A DNA stretch of 64,000 nucleotides from Rhodopseudomonas sp. P2A-2r. GTDB lineage: Bacteria; Pseudomonadota; Alphaproteobacteria; Rhizobiales; Xanthobacteraceae. The stretch lies in contig NZ_CP110389.1 of the NCBI RefSeq assembly GCF_026015985.1, forward strand, positions 6,480,001 to 6,544,000, in the 5' to 3' direction. The position numbers and the translations under genes were made by a program. Shown here piece by piece: positions 17,020 to 29,547 of the stretch; the stretch's first letter is position 1, and each line of letters starts with the position of its first letter. Below the pieces are notes generated by a model that saw only the letters and a list, made by a program, of their open reading frames with translations, did not search any database and had not been told where the DNA came from.

Positions 17020-17186
17020 TTCCCCTCCCCTCGTGGGAGAGGGTGGCCGCGCGAAGCGCGGACGGGAGAGAGGGAGCCACAAACTCTAAAGAAGAGCCCT
17101 CTCCCGTCTCGAACCCCGCTTTGCGGGGCTTCGATCCACCCTCTCCCGCCAGCCGCCGCTGCGGCGGCTGGCGGGAGAGGGGAAGA
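17020..17186. repeat. Palindromic intergenic repeat between accA and the parvulin gene
   Basis: A compound of inverted GC-rich units: cttcccctcccctcgtgggagagggtgg on the left mirrors ccaccctctcccgcc ... gcgggagaggggaag on the right. Hairpins ccgcgcgaagcgcgg and ccccgctttgcgggg lie inside. It fills the gap between two convergent genes and is related to the repeats at 825 and 5609. Confidence 0.65.
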
Positions 17187-17217
17187 TCGGAGCTTCGCGC
17201 TTACTTACTTCGCTCGC

Positions 17218-18171
17218 TTACTTCTTGGCGGGCGCCATCTTGCTGTCGGCCGGCTTCGGCGCATCAGCTTTCGGTGCGTCAGCCTTCGGGGCATCGGCGG
17301 ACTTGGCGATTGCCGGCGTTGCGGCAGCCTGGTCCATGCGCTCGATCTTGGCGCCTTCGCGCAGCTTGGTGACGAACTCGGCCTGGGCCTTGCGCACCAC
17401 GTAGGTCTCGATCTGCGGCTTGACCTGCGCGAAGTCCGGCGCCTTGCGGTTGCGCTTTTCCTCGACCTTGATGACGTGCCAGCCGAACTGCGACTTCACG
17501 GGATCGGAGATCTTGCCCGGCTCCAGCGCGAAAGCGACGGCGGAGAATTCCGGCACCATCTGGTCCTTGGTGAAGAAGCCGAGATCGCCGCCATCGGCAG
17601 CACCTGGATCCTTCGACTTCTTCTTGGCCAGTTCGGCGAAGTCGGCGCCCTTCTTCAGCTCCTCCTCGACCGTCTTGGCCTCGGCCTCGGTCTCCACCAG
17701 GATGTGGCGGGCGTGAACCTCCTGCTCGCCGGTGATCTGCTTGGCAGCGTCCTCATAGACCTTCTTCATGGCCTCATCGGTGGTCGCGGCCTTGCCTTCG
17801 ACAGCCAGCAGGTTGTCCATCAGCAGACGGTTGCGGGCAAAGGCCAGCCTGGTCTTGAAGTCCTCGCGGTCGGCGATCTTCTTGTCTTCGGCAGCCTTGG
17901 CGACGATCTTCATGTCGATCAGGAAGGCCAGCACGTTCTCTTTCTTGGACGCCGGATCCATCTGCGCCAGGCTGGGGCCGAGCTCTTCTTCGGCGATCGC
18001 CACGTCGCTCTGGCGGATCTCCGAGCCATTGACCTTGGCCAGCACCGGATTGGCATCCTGCGCATAGACCGCAACGCTGGAGAGCAATGCCACCGCAAAA
18101 GCGCCTGTGACGGCGGCCAGGGCGAACCCCGGGCGCTGGCCCGGTTTCTTGTCGGGCGATACGATCGTCAT
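17218..18171 (-). CDS. Periplasmic parvulin-type peptidyl-prolyl isomerase
   Basis: 317 residues with a hydrophobic signal segment (residues 17-37, ending near VYAQDA). A SurA/PrsA-like N-terminal helical domain follows, then a rotamase (parvulin) domain at about 145-245 (VHARHILVETEAEAK, DGGDLGFFTKDQMVPEFSAV, QFGWHVIKVEE). The C-terminus is low complexity with repeated ADAPK units. The protein should help outer-membrane or periplasmic proteins fold. The gene is divergent from secA. Confidence 0.92.
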   Translation of the reverse strand: MTIVSPDKKPGQRPGFALAAVTGAFAVALLSSVAVYAQDANPVLAKVNGSEIRQSDVAIAEEELGPSLAQMDPASKKENVLAFLIDMKIVAKAAEDKKIADREDFKTRLAFARNRLLMDNLLAVEGKAATTDEAMKKVYEDAAKQITGEQEVHARHILVETEAEAKTVEEELKKGADFAELAKKKSKDPGAADGGDLGFFTKDQMVPEFSAVAFALEPGKISDPVKSQFGWHVIKVEEKRNRKAPDFAQVKPQIETYVVRKAQAEFVTKLREGAKIERMDQAAATPAIAKSADAPKADAPKADAPKPADSKMAPAKK

Positions 18172-18531
18172 GGAAAATCCTTATCTCACAAGTAGGGGCT
18201 GTTGGGGTCGGCGGGACAGTCACTCAAAGCACCCGTCTTGGCAACGCGAAAACTCTGTCAAAATGATGAAATCCTTGACAGGTTCGCGCCGTTGACAACC
18301 CTGTGGGGCAGCCATATCTCTGCAAAACCGGGCCGGTGGCGATGGCGCGCTTTTGGCTGCGCCGCCGTTATCTGAAGCCCGGCTGCCATTGAACCTCGGA
18401 TTGCGCAATTCCCACTCATGTCGCGACGGCTTCCGGGGTCGGGATCCTGCCGCGATGCGTCCAGAATTGACCGCCGACCCGGTGGACCACGTCACGGCGG
18501 CAACGCCGAACTGCAAAGACAGGAATTCGTT
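18172..18531. other. Divergent control region between the parvulin gene and secA
   Basis: About 360 bases without a gene. It holds the secA promoter candidate at 18292-18320 and, by position, the leftward promoter of the parvulin gene. The secA leader of about 200 bases has no upstream open frame that I trust and no visible SecM-like arrest peptide. Confidence 0.5.
18292..18320 (+). promoter_or_regulatory. Candidate secA promoter
   Basis: TTGACA at 18292-18297 and TATCTC at 18315-18320 with a 17-base spacer. A second TTGACA lies 17 bases upstream (18275). It implies a leader of about 205 bases before the secA start. Confidence 0.5.
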
Positions 18532-21375
<2,844 letters not shown>

Positions 21376-21396
21376 GCTGAGCAGCGCGTGAACCAA

Positions 21397-21510
21397 CCTC
21401 TTCCCGCTTGCGGGGAGAGGTCGGAGCCTGAGTGCAGCGAAATCTCCGCGTAAGGGCGAGCCAGCGAGTGAAACTCTGGCTGCGGCTCGCCGGCTCGAAT
21501 GACCCGCGGT
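21397..21510. repeat. GC-rich intergenic repeat after secA
   Basis: Contains cctcttcccgcttgcggggagaggtcgg, a hairpin like the arms of the 5609 repeat, and an inverted pair around gcgagccagcgagtg ... ctggctgcggctcgcc. It lies between convergent secA and the L,D-transpeptidase gene. Confidence 0.5.
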
Positions 21511-21597
21511 CCATCAAGCCGCGATCTCCCGCTTGGCAAAGCCTTGCCTAGCGGGCAGAGGTACCAAAGGCACCTTCCACCTAACTGAACTGAAGTT

Positions 21598-23052
21598 CTA
21601 CCTGGCCGCCGAGAAGCGGGAGTCGAACGAGTTGGCGGGCACCACAGCAGCAGCGCCAGCCAGGGCATTGCCGGCGGGCGTCGCGGCGGCAGCGGACTGC
21701 TCGGCGACAGTCGGCTTGAGCTGAGGCTTGGCGGCCGTTGCGACGTGCTTGGTTTCTACCGGCTTCGCTGCCGGTGCCGCGGCGGCGGGCTTGATTACGG
21801 CCGGCTTGGGCTTTTCCGGCGATGCGACTTTTGCGGTTGCCGTCGTCTCGGACGCGCCGCCGATCCCGACTTTCTTCGCCAGGTTGCTGAAGAAGCCACC
21901 CTCCGACGACGCCGATGCGACGCGGGTGGCCGGCGTCACCGCCACCACCGGCTCATCCGAGGCGGCGAACAGCGACGCCGAGCTCGGCGCGATGTTGGGC
22001 TTGGGCGGGTTGACGTGCGGCGGGATGGTGCCGGGCGCGCGCGCATAGGCCGCGGTCTGCATGCCCGGGACGTCCGGTTCAGACAGGCCGGTGGAGCCGT
22101 CCGGGATCTTGGAAGCGAATACCTTGTTCATGCCGCCGTCGATGTCCGGCCGGCGCATGGCCACAGGCGTCCCCTTGGCGATCAGTTCGGCAGTCTTGGC
22201 GTCATCCTGCTGTTGCTTGGCGGCGACCGCATCGGCGATCTCCGGCGGAATCGTATAGGCCGGGCACTTGGCGGAGGCGTTGAACACCGGCGCCCGCGAC
22301 ATGTTCGTGTTCGCCGGCAGCGCCGGATCGAACACGTACTTGTTCTCGCAGAACTCGACCTTGGGCTCCTGCCGCGTCACCTCGAAATGATCGTAGCCCT
22401 GCTTGATCATCTTCCAGAACGGCATGTTCGGGTTGTTGCGATGCCTCGCCATGTTCACCGGCGTCATCCTGAAGGGGAATGCCGCGAACTGGAACGAGCG
22501 CTGGCCGCCGAAGAAGGACTCGCGACCGAGCGTATAGATTTCCGAGATCTGTTCGTCGGTCATGGCGTAGCAGCCGCGCGACGAGCAATCGCCGTGCACC
22601 ATCAGCTGCGAGCCGGTGCGTCCCAGCGACTTGTCGAATGCATTGGGGTAGCCGGTGTTGAACGACAGGTAGTAGGCCGACTGCGGATTCATCTGCGCCG
22701 GCGTGATGTTGTAGAAGCCTTCCGGCGCCTGCCGGTCGCCTTCCCTGACCTTGGGGCCGAGATCGCCGGACCAGCGGCAGATCGGGTAGGTCTTGAGCAG
22801 CGCAAACTGACCGGAGCGGGTCTGCTTCCAGACCTCGAGCTCGGCCTCCTGCTTGAACACGCGCACCAGCATCGGCGACTGCGGGTCCATGTCCTTGGCC
22901 TGCATCTCGGCGATGAGCTTCTCGGGGATCGGCTTGTTGGCCTTGGCGTTGTTGGCCAGTGAAATCTCGTCGCTATTGCAGCCGGCCAGCACCATGCCGG
23001 TCGCAAGCACAACCGACGTGACGAGCGCGCGAGCGAGCGAGCGATTGATCAA
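21598..23052 (-). CDS. YafK-type murein L,D-transpeptidase lipoprotein
   Basis: TTG at 23052 is preferred as start: ggag lies seven bases upstream and it yields a short lipoprotein signal peptide with lipobox LAGC at residues 22-25. Longer ATG starts would bury it. The mature protein has an L,D-transpeptidase domain whose catalytic motif is HGDCSSRGCYAMTD (His, then the nucleophilic Cys). It is followed by a Pro/Ala/Lys-rich C-terminal tail of about 150 residues. YafK-like enzymes cut or form links between peptidoglycan and outer-membrane lipoprotein. The final tail is unusual and low in complexity. I am sure of the family, less of the start. Confidence 0.85.
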   Translation of the reverse strand: MINRSLARALVTSVVLATGMVLAGCNSDEISLANNAKANKPIPEKLIAEMQAKDMDPQSPMLVRVFKQEAELEVWKQTRSGQFALLKTYPICRWSGDLGPKVREGDRQAPEGFYNITPAQMNPQSAYYLSFNTGYPNAFDKSLGRTGSQLMVHGDCSSRGCYAMTDEQISEIYTLGRESFFGGQRSFQFAAFPFRMTPVNMARHRNNPNMPFWKMIKQGYDHFEVTRQEPKVEFCENKYVFDPALPANTNMSRAPVFNASAKCPAYTIPPEIADAVAAKQQQDDAKTAELIAKGTPVAMRRPDIDGGMNKVFASKIPDGSTGLSEPDVPGMQTAAYARAPGTIPPHVNPPKPNIAPSSASLFAASDEPVVAVTPATRVASASSEGGFFSNLAKKVGIGGASETTATAKVASPEKPKPAVIKPAAAAPAAKPVETKHVATAAKPQLKPTVAEQSAAAATPAGNALAGAAAVVPANSFDSRFSAAR

Positions 23053-23287
23053 AATGAAGCTCCGCAGCCGATGGGCACAACGCACCCCAAAATCCACCGT
23101 CCATGCCCGTAGCATGGGCGAACTTATCCGGAAGCCCCCTGCTCGCAAGCCAACCGGCCGCAGCAGCGGGGTTCCCGATACCCTCGATTACCCTTGGTCG
23201 CGTTAAGTTAAAACTTCGTGCCGGGGCCGAATTGCGGCCGAAACGCCGGATCTGCCGAAAAGCTGCTCGGTTTGGTTAAGAGTCCGC

Positions 23288-24061
23288 TCATCGCGATTGC
23301 GGCTCGGCTTCGGGGACGCCGTCCTCGTCGCGCTGAAGGGATGACGGTACCAGCACCGGCTGCAGCGCCGGAATCAGCCGCGTGCGCTCGCGATGCGCCG
23401 GAATCGCGCGGTAAACCTGCTTGGTGGCCTCGACGATGTGGACTCCGGCGAAGGGCAGCGACAGCGCCGCGCCCACCTTCTCCCAGGCCATCGCCGACCG
23501 CAGGAACCAGCCGCCGCCAAACGGCGGCATGAACAGCGCCTCGCTCCACGACGTGGGCGTGAACCAGGTCTGGCGTAACAGTTGCGTGATCTGGGAGCGC
23601 GAATAGGGCCGGCCGTGGCCGAACGGCGTGTTGTCGGTGCGGGTCCAGACGCCGCGCCGATTCGGGATCACCGCCAGCACGCGGCCGGACGGCGCCAGCA
23701 CCCGCCACACCTCGCGCAACAGGCCCTCGGGATCGTCACACATCTCCAGCGCATGGACCAGCAGGATGCGGTCCACGGCGGCATCGGGCAGCGGCAGCGA
23801 GAACTCGTCGACCAGAGCGGCGAGGGCCGGCTTCGCGGTCGGCCATTTCAGCACGCCCTGTGCCGCCGGCATGAAGGCGATACAGCGCTCGCAGTCTTCG
23901 CGGAACAGGCCGAGATAGGGCGTGGGGTAGCCGATCCCGAGCACGCGCTGGCCCTGGACATGCGGCCATTGCGCGTGGATGCCGCGATTGATCAGCCGCC
24001 GCGCCACAATACCGAGGCGGCGCGAATAGAAATCCCGGAGATCGATCACGTCGATGGTCAT
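23288..24061 (-). CDS. Class I SAM-dependent methyltransferase
   Basis: 257 residues with methyltransferase type 11 features. VLGIGYPTPYLGLF is the glycine-rich motif I, LPLPDAAVDRILLVHALEMCDDP contains motif II/III, and LLREVWRVLAPSGRVLAVIPNR is the typical post-motif. The C-terminal part is specific to the alphaproteobacterial group. It is divergent from gloB, a frequent arrangement in related genomes, but the substrate is unknown. Confidence 0.88.
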   Translation of the reverse strand: MTIDVIDLRDFYSRRLGIVARRLINRGIHAQWPHVQGQRVLGIGYPTPYLGLFREDCERCIAFMPAAQGVLKWPTAKPALAALVDEFSLPLPDAAVDRILLVHALEMCDDPEGLLREVWRVLAPSGRVLAVIPNRRGVWTRTDNTPFGHGRPYSRSQITQLLRQTWFTPTSWSEALFMPPFGGGWFLRSAMAWEKVGAALSLPFAGVHIVEATKQVYRAIPAHRERTRLIPALQPVLVPSSLQRDEDGVPEAEPQSR

Positions 24062-24171
24062 CGGGCAAATCTAGCACGTCGCCCCACACGATGGGGCCAC
24101 CAATCACGCATTGCCGACTGATCGTTAACGCCATATGTCATGGCTCTGTCCGATCAGATCCCGGAGACATG

Positions 24172-24939
24172 ATGGCCGCCGAAATTCGCCTGTTCACCTG
24201 CCTGACCGACAATTTCGGCTATCTGATTCACGATCCGCAGAGCGGTGCCACCGCCTCGATCGATGCCCCCGAAGCCGGTCCCATCATCAGGGTGCTCGAG
24301 CGCGAAGGCTGGCAGCTCACCGACATCCTGGTCACCCATCACCACGCCGATCATGTCGGCGGCATCAAGGAGCTCAAGCAGCAGTACAACTGCCGCGTGG
24401 TGGCGCCGTACGACCAGACCGCGCCGATCCCGCTGGTGGATGTGCGCGTCGCCCAGGGCGACATCGTCAAGGTCGGCACGCTGCTGGCGCGGGTGCTGGA
24501 AACGCCAGGCCACACCCTCGACCATGTCTCCTATGTGTTCGACGAGGACAAGGCGCTGTTCGCCGCCGACACCCTGTTCTCAGGCGGCTGCGGCCGGGTG
24601 TTCGAGGGCAGCTATCCGATGATGTGGCAGTCGCTGATCAAGTTGCGCGCGCTGCCCGACGATTTCCGGCTGTATTGCGGCCATGAATATACCGCCGCCA
24701 ACGTCAAGTTCGCGCTCGGCATCGAGCCCGGCAATGCCGCGCTGCAGGCGCGCGCCGCGCAGGTGGCGCAGCTGCGTGCGGCGGGACAGCCGACCATTCC
24801 CGCGCTGCTCGGCGACGAGAAGCAGACCAACGTATTCCTGCGCGCCGACGAGCCGACCGTCGCCGCCGGCGTGCGGCTGAAGGGTGCCAGCGCCGACGAC
24901 GTGTTCGCCGAACTGCGCGAGCGCAAGAACAAGTCGTGA
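24172..24939 (+). CDS. gloB: Hydroxyacylglutathione hydrolase (glyoxalase II)
   Basis: Two adjacent ATGs occur at 24169 and 24172; the second is chosen because ggag is five bases before it. The 255-residue metallo-beta-lactamase-fold enzyme hydrolyses S-lactoylglutathione to lactate and glutathione, completing methylglyoxal detoxification. Metal-binding motifs THHHADHVGG, GHTLDHV, the Asp of DTLFSGGCGR and CGHEYT are complete. Its stop overlaps the next gene by four bases. Confidence 0.95.
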   Translation: MAAEIRLFTCLTDNFGYLIHDPQSGATASIDAPEAGPIIRVLEREGWQLTDILVTHHHADHVGGIKELKQQYNCRVVAPYDQTAPIPLVDVRVAQGDIVKVGTLLARVLETPGHTLDHVSYVFDEDKALFAADTLFSGGCGRVFEGSYPMMWQSLIKLRALPDDFRLYCGHEYTAANVKFALGIEPGNAALQARAAQVAQLRAAGQPTIPALLGDEKQTNVFLRADEPTVAAGVRLKGASADDVFAELRERKNKS

Positions 24940-25361
24940 CAGAGACCGCGGCCGAGATCATCGCGCGGCTCGATCTCAGGCCGCATCCCGAAGGCGGGCA
25001 TTTTCGCGAGACGTTTCGCGATGCCCGGGTGGATGCGGACGGACGCTCGCTGTCCACCGCGATCTACTTCCTGCTGGCACGCGGCGAGTCCTCGCATTGG
25101 CATCGCATCGATGCGGTGGAGATCTGGCACTACTACGCAGGCAGTGCCCTGACGCTTCGTATCGCCGACGCCCAGGGCGAGCGCACCATCGTGCTCGGCC
25201 CCGATCTGGCCGCGGGCGAAATGCCGCAGGCCATCGTGCCTGTTCACGCCTGGCAGGCCGCGGCGACCACCGGCGACTGGACGCTGGTCGGCTGCACCGT
25301 GGCGCCCGGATTCGATTTTGCGACATTCGAACTGGCGCCGAAGGACTGGATGCCCGCATAG
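24936..25361 (+). CDS. Cupin-fold DUF985 family protein
   Basis: 141 residues from GTG 24936, coupled to gloB by a GTGA overlap. LRPHPEGGHFRETFRD, IYFLLARGESSHWHRIDAVEIWHYYAG and the C-terminal APGFDFATFELA match the DUF985/cupin 5 family. These are single-domain beta-barrels; the His/Glu set may bind metal. The reaction is unknown. Confidence 0.9.
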   Translation: MTETAAEIIARLDLRPHPEGGHFRETFRDARVDADGRSLSTAIYFLLARGESSHWHRIDAVEIWHYYAGSALTLRIADAQGERTIVLGPDLAAGEMPQAIVPVHAWQAAATTGDWTLVGCTVAPGFDFATFELAPKDWMPA

Positions 25362-25379
25362 CTGCCCAGAATTCAGTTG

Positions 25380-25515
25380 TCGTCGCCCGGCCTGGCGCGC
25401 AATTGCGCGCCGGGACCGGGCGATCCAGTAGCCGACGGCGTTCGTGTTTGCCGCCGATATCATCCGCAACGACAGCGTTTACTGGCTCGCCCGGTCAAGC
25501 CGGGCGATGACAGTC
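25380..25515. repeat. Palindromic intergenic repeat (cgcccgg family)
   Basis: tcgcccggcc ... ccgggcgatccagta on the left is mirrored by tactggctcgcccgg ... ccgggcgatgaca on the right. It lies between the convergent cupin and transporter genes. This is a second repeat family, distinct from the ccctcccc units. Confidence 0.6.
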
Positions 25516-25545
25516 GAGCGTGGGGCTTTCCGCCTGCTTGCAGCT

Positions 25546-26421
25546 CTAACTCCGCTTCCCCAACATATCCTTCGCCGCGATCAACCCGCCGCCGGCGATC
25601 AGTACCGCGGCGATGGCGATGTTGGCTGACGGCTGCGCATAGCCGGCCAGGATCAGGAATGCGGTCGACAACAGCGGCGTGGCATAGGACGCAGCGCCCA
25701 GCACGCGGATGTCGCCACGCTTCATGCCGATGTCCCAGGCGTAGAACGCGGCTCCCACCGGACCGATGCCGAGCGCGACGACGGCGAGCCACGCCGTGAC
25801 GCTGCCCGGCCAGACCGTGGTCTCGACCGCCAGATGGGTGGCTGCTGCCAGCAGCGCGGTGGCCATGCAGAAACCGGCCACCGCATCGGTCGGCACCGCC
25901 TTGAGTCGGCGCGACAACACCGAATAGCCGGCCCAGACGAAGGCGGCGACGAAAGCCAGCCCAAGCCCGATCAGCTGAGGCGCCGCCTCCAGCACGAAAT
26001 GCACATTGCCGACCAGCAGCAGCACGGTGCCGGCAAGGCCGAGCAAGGCGCCGATGATGTGATGCGGCGCCAGCCGTTCGCCGGGCAGCAGCGCGGAGAA
26101 CAGCACGATCAGCAGCGGCCACAGATAGTTCAAGAGGCCGGCTTCGGCCGGCGGCGCCAGCCGCAATGCTGCGAAATACAATGCGTGATAGCCGAACAGC
26201 CCGCCGACGCCGACCAGCCACACCACCGGCGACTGCCGCAACGCACGAACCGCCGCAGGCCGACCGATCCAGCCCGCGGCAGCGGCCAGCGCGCCGATCG
26301 CAAATGTCATCGCGGCCAGCTGGAACGGCGGCACCGCTCCTGTGGCCACGGTCAGCATCGACAGCAGCGACCACATCAGGATGGCCGTCAGTCCGATCAG
26401 CGTCGCAGTGCGGGGAGACAT
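25546..26421 (-). CDS. DMT-superfamily (EamA) transporter
   Basis: 291 residues with ten predicted hydrophobic helices in two EamA halves, starting TATLIGLTAILMWSLLS. DMT proteins of this type export amino acids, metabolites or drugs. No signature shows the substrate. Transcribed leftward after phbB with a 69-base gap. Confidence 0.87.
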   Translation of the reverse strand: MSPRTATLIGLTAILMWSLLSMLTVATGAVPPFQLAAMTFAIGALAAAAGWIGRPAAVRALRQSPVVWLVGVGGLFGYHALYFAALRLAPPAEAGLLNYLWPLLIVLFSALLPGERLAPHHIIGALLGLAGTVLLLVGNVHFVLEAAPQLIGLGLAFVAAFVWAGYSVLSRRLKAVPTDAVAGFCMATALLAAATHLAVETTVWPGSVTAWLAVVALGIGPVGAAFYAWDIGMKRGDIRVLGAASYATPLLSTAFLILAGYAQPSANIAIAAVLIAGGGLIAAKDMLGKRS

Positions 26422-26490
26422 GGAAGCCAGTTCAATTTGATAAAGAGGGCGCTTCCTTCACCCTCCCCTCCAGGGGAGGGCAAGAAATCA

Positions 26491-27216
26491 TCACGCCATG
26501 TATTGCCCGCCATTGATCGACATGGTGGCGCCGGTGATGCCGCCGGCCTCGTCGGCGGCGAGGAACACCACAGCGCGGGCGATTTCCTCGGGCTCGCCGA
26601 GGCGATTGACCGGGATCAGCGGCAGAATGCTCTTCTCCAGCACGTCCTTGGGCACCGCCTGCACCATCTCCGTGTTGACGTAGCCCGGACAGATCGCATT
26701 GACGGTGATGCCAGCCCGCGCAGTTTCCAGCGCCAGCGCCTTGGTGAAGCCGATGTCGCCGGCCTTGGCTGCCGAATAATTCACCTGGCCGAACTGGCCC
26801 TTCTGGCCGTTGATGGAGGAGATGTTGATGACGCGGCCGAATTTGCGCGCCCTCATGCCCTCGATCACCTGTCGCGTCATGTTGAACAGCGAACCGAGAT
26901 TGGTGTTGATCACCGCATTCCACTGCTCGAGCGTCATTTTGTGAAATGCGCCGTCGCGGGTGATGCCGGCATTATTGACCAGCACGTCGACCGGGCCGAG
27001 ATCGGTCTCCACCTGCTTGACTCCGGTGGCGCAGGCGTCGAACGAGCTGACGTCCCATTTGTAGACAGGAATGCCGGTGTCGGCCTTGAATTTGTCCGCC
27101 GCCGCATCGTTGCCGGCGTAGCTGGCCGCGACATGATAGCCGGCTGCCTTCAACGCCTTGCTGATCGCAGCACCAATTCCCCGCGTCCCTCCGGTGACCA
27201 ATGCAACACGCGCCAT
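26491..27216 (-). CDS. phbB: Acetoacetyl-CoA reductase
   Basis: 241 residues. The classical short-chain dehydrogenase motifs GGTRGIGAAISKAL (NADPH binding), NNAGITRD, and the catalytic Ser and Tyr-x-x-x-Lys in SSINGQKGQ and YSAAKAG are present. The product reduces acetoacetyl-CoA to (R)-3-hydroxybutyryl-CoA, the second step of PHB synthesis. The phbA gene lies just upstream, but with a terminator-like hairpin in between. Confidence 0.96.
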   Translation of the reverse strand: MARVALVTGGTRGIGAAISKALKAAGYHVAASYAGNDAAADKFKADTGIPVYKWDVSSFDACATGVKQVETDLGPVDVLVNNAGITRDGAFHKMTLEQWNAVINTNLGSLFNMTRQVIEGMRARKFGRVINISSINGQKGQFGQVNYSAAKAGDIGFTKALALETARAGITVNAICPGYVNTEMVQAVPKDVLEKSILPLIPVNRLGEPEEIARAVVFLAADEAGGITGATMSINGGQYMA

Positions 27217-27294
27217 ATCGAACTCCTCCCCTCGGTCTTCTTATGTAGCTCTCGAATATGTCGTTCTGAATTAAGCCGTCGCATTGACCAACAT

Positions 27295-27330
27295 CAAGAA
27301 AAAACGCCCGGCACGAATGCCGAGCGTTTT
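27295..27330 (-). terminator. Terminator-like hairpin between phbA and phbB
   Basis: aaaacgcccggca and tgccgagcgtttt pair with one mismatch around cgaa. Read on the minus strand it ends in a run of T. It lies after phbA and before phbB, so phbB may need readthrough or its own promoter. Confidence 0.7.
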
Positions 27331-27390
27331 GTTTAGCAGTGTGTGCAGTGCACTCGCGAGATGATGTTTTCATCATCCCGCGCCGCAGGA

Positions 27391-28570
<1,180 letters not shown>

Positions 28571-28902
28571 GGACATCTCCTTGGCTTGAGGTTTTTGGAC
28601 GAGAGCGGCCGTTGTAGCGCGCCCTGTCATTCCGGGTCTTTGATCTAAGTGGGTGAAACCATCCTGTTAACCCCGTGCGACCCTGTCAATTGGCAAGCAC
28701 GGAAAATCCCGCCGCATCGCACTCAAAATGGAGTTCTTGGCACATTCCTGAGCAGCTTCATCGCCTTGATCTTAACCGTGCCGCACAAAACGGTAGCGGA
28801 AGCGTCATGATCGTGCTTTCCTTGCTGCGTTGCGTAGCTCGTATGCCTCCCCTACGGCGCGATGCCGGCGGGTTCCTGTCCTCGGTACGTATGTGTGAGC
28901 CC
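28571..28902. other. Divergent region between phbA and phaR
   Basis: About 330 bases with no convincing gene. Promoters for phbA (leftward) and phaR (rightward) must lie here, and PhaR may bind in it. I see no clear palindrome or RNA element. Confidence 0.4.
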
Positions 28903-29523
28903 ATGGCGAAAACAGACCAGCCTACGACGATCAAGAAATACGCTAATCGCCGGCTTTATAATACCGGAACAAGCACCTACGTGACGCTTGAGGATCTCGC
29001 CGCGATGGTGAAGGACGGCGAGGATTTCCTCGTCTACGACGCCAAGACCGGCGACGACATCACCCGCTCCGTGCTGGCGCAGATCATCTTCGAACAGGAA
29101 AATAAGGCCGGCCAGAACCTGCTGCCGACCACCTTCCTGCGCCAGCTGATTCGGTTCTACGGCGACAGCATGCAGATGGTGGTGCCGAAATATCTCGAGC
29201 AGTCCATCGATTCGCTGACCCGCGAGCAGGAGCAGTTCCGCAAGCAGATGACTAACACCTTCAGCATGACGCCGTTCGCGCCGCTGGAGGAGCATGTCCG
29301 CCGCAACATGGAACTGTTTCAGCAGACCTTCTCGATGTTCAAGCCGTTCGTGCCGCCACGTGGCGGCAGCGCTGCGGCCGAACCTCAGCGCGCCCCGGAG
29401 CCGGCCGTGGAAGCCGACTCCATGGACGACCTGCGCCGCCAGATGAAGGACATGCAGGAACGGCTCGAGCGGATGTCGAAAGAGCCCGTTCGGGAAGCCG
29501 AGAAAGAGCACAAGGACGATTGA
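28903..29523 (+). CDS. phaR: Polyhydroxyalkanoate synthesis repressor PhaR
   Basis: 206 residues from the ATG at 28903; an in-frame ATG four codons earlier is also possible. The PHB/PHA accumulation regulator DNA-binding domain is unmistakable (IKKYANRRLYNTGTSTYVTLEDLA), followed by the accumulation domain repeat region (FYGDSMQMVVPKYLEQS). The C-terminus is a Pro/Glu-rich coil. PhaR binds PHB granules and represses phasin and other genes when no PHB is present. It is divergent from phbA. Confidence 0.95.
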   Translation: MAKTDQPTTIKKYANRRLYNTGTSTYVTLEDLAAMVKDGEDFLVYDAKTGDDITRSVLAQIIFEQENKAGQNLLPTTFLRQLIRFYGDSMQMVVPKYLEQSIDSLTREQEQFRKQMTNTFSMTPFAPLEEHVRRNMELFQQTFSMFKPFVPPRGGSAAAEPQRAPEPAVEADSMDDLRRQMKDMQERLERMSKEPVREAEKEHKDD

Positions 29524-29547
29524 TCCAGAGTGTGACGCGGCGGCCGA

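Noticed and set aside
28735..28765. Sigma-54 type promoter (ttggcac ... tgagca) before phaR
   Set aside because: The -24 half fits but the -12 half does not have the TTGC core, so the match is no better than chance.
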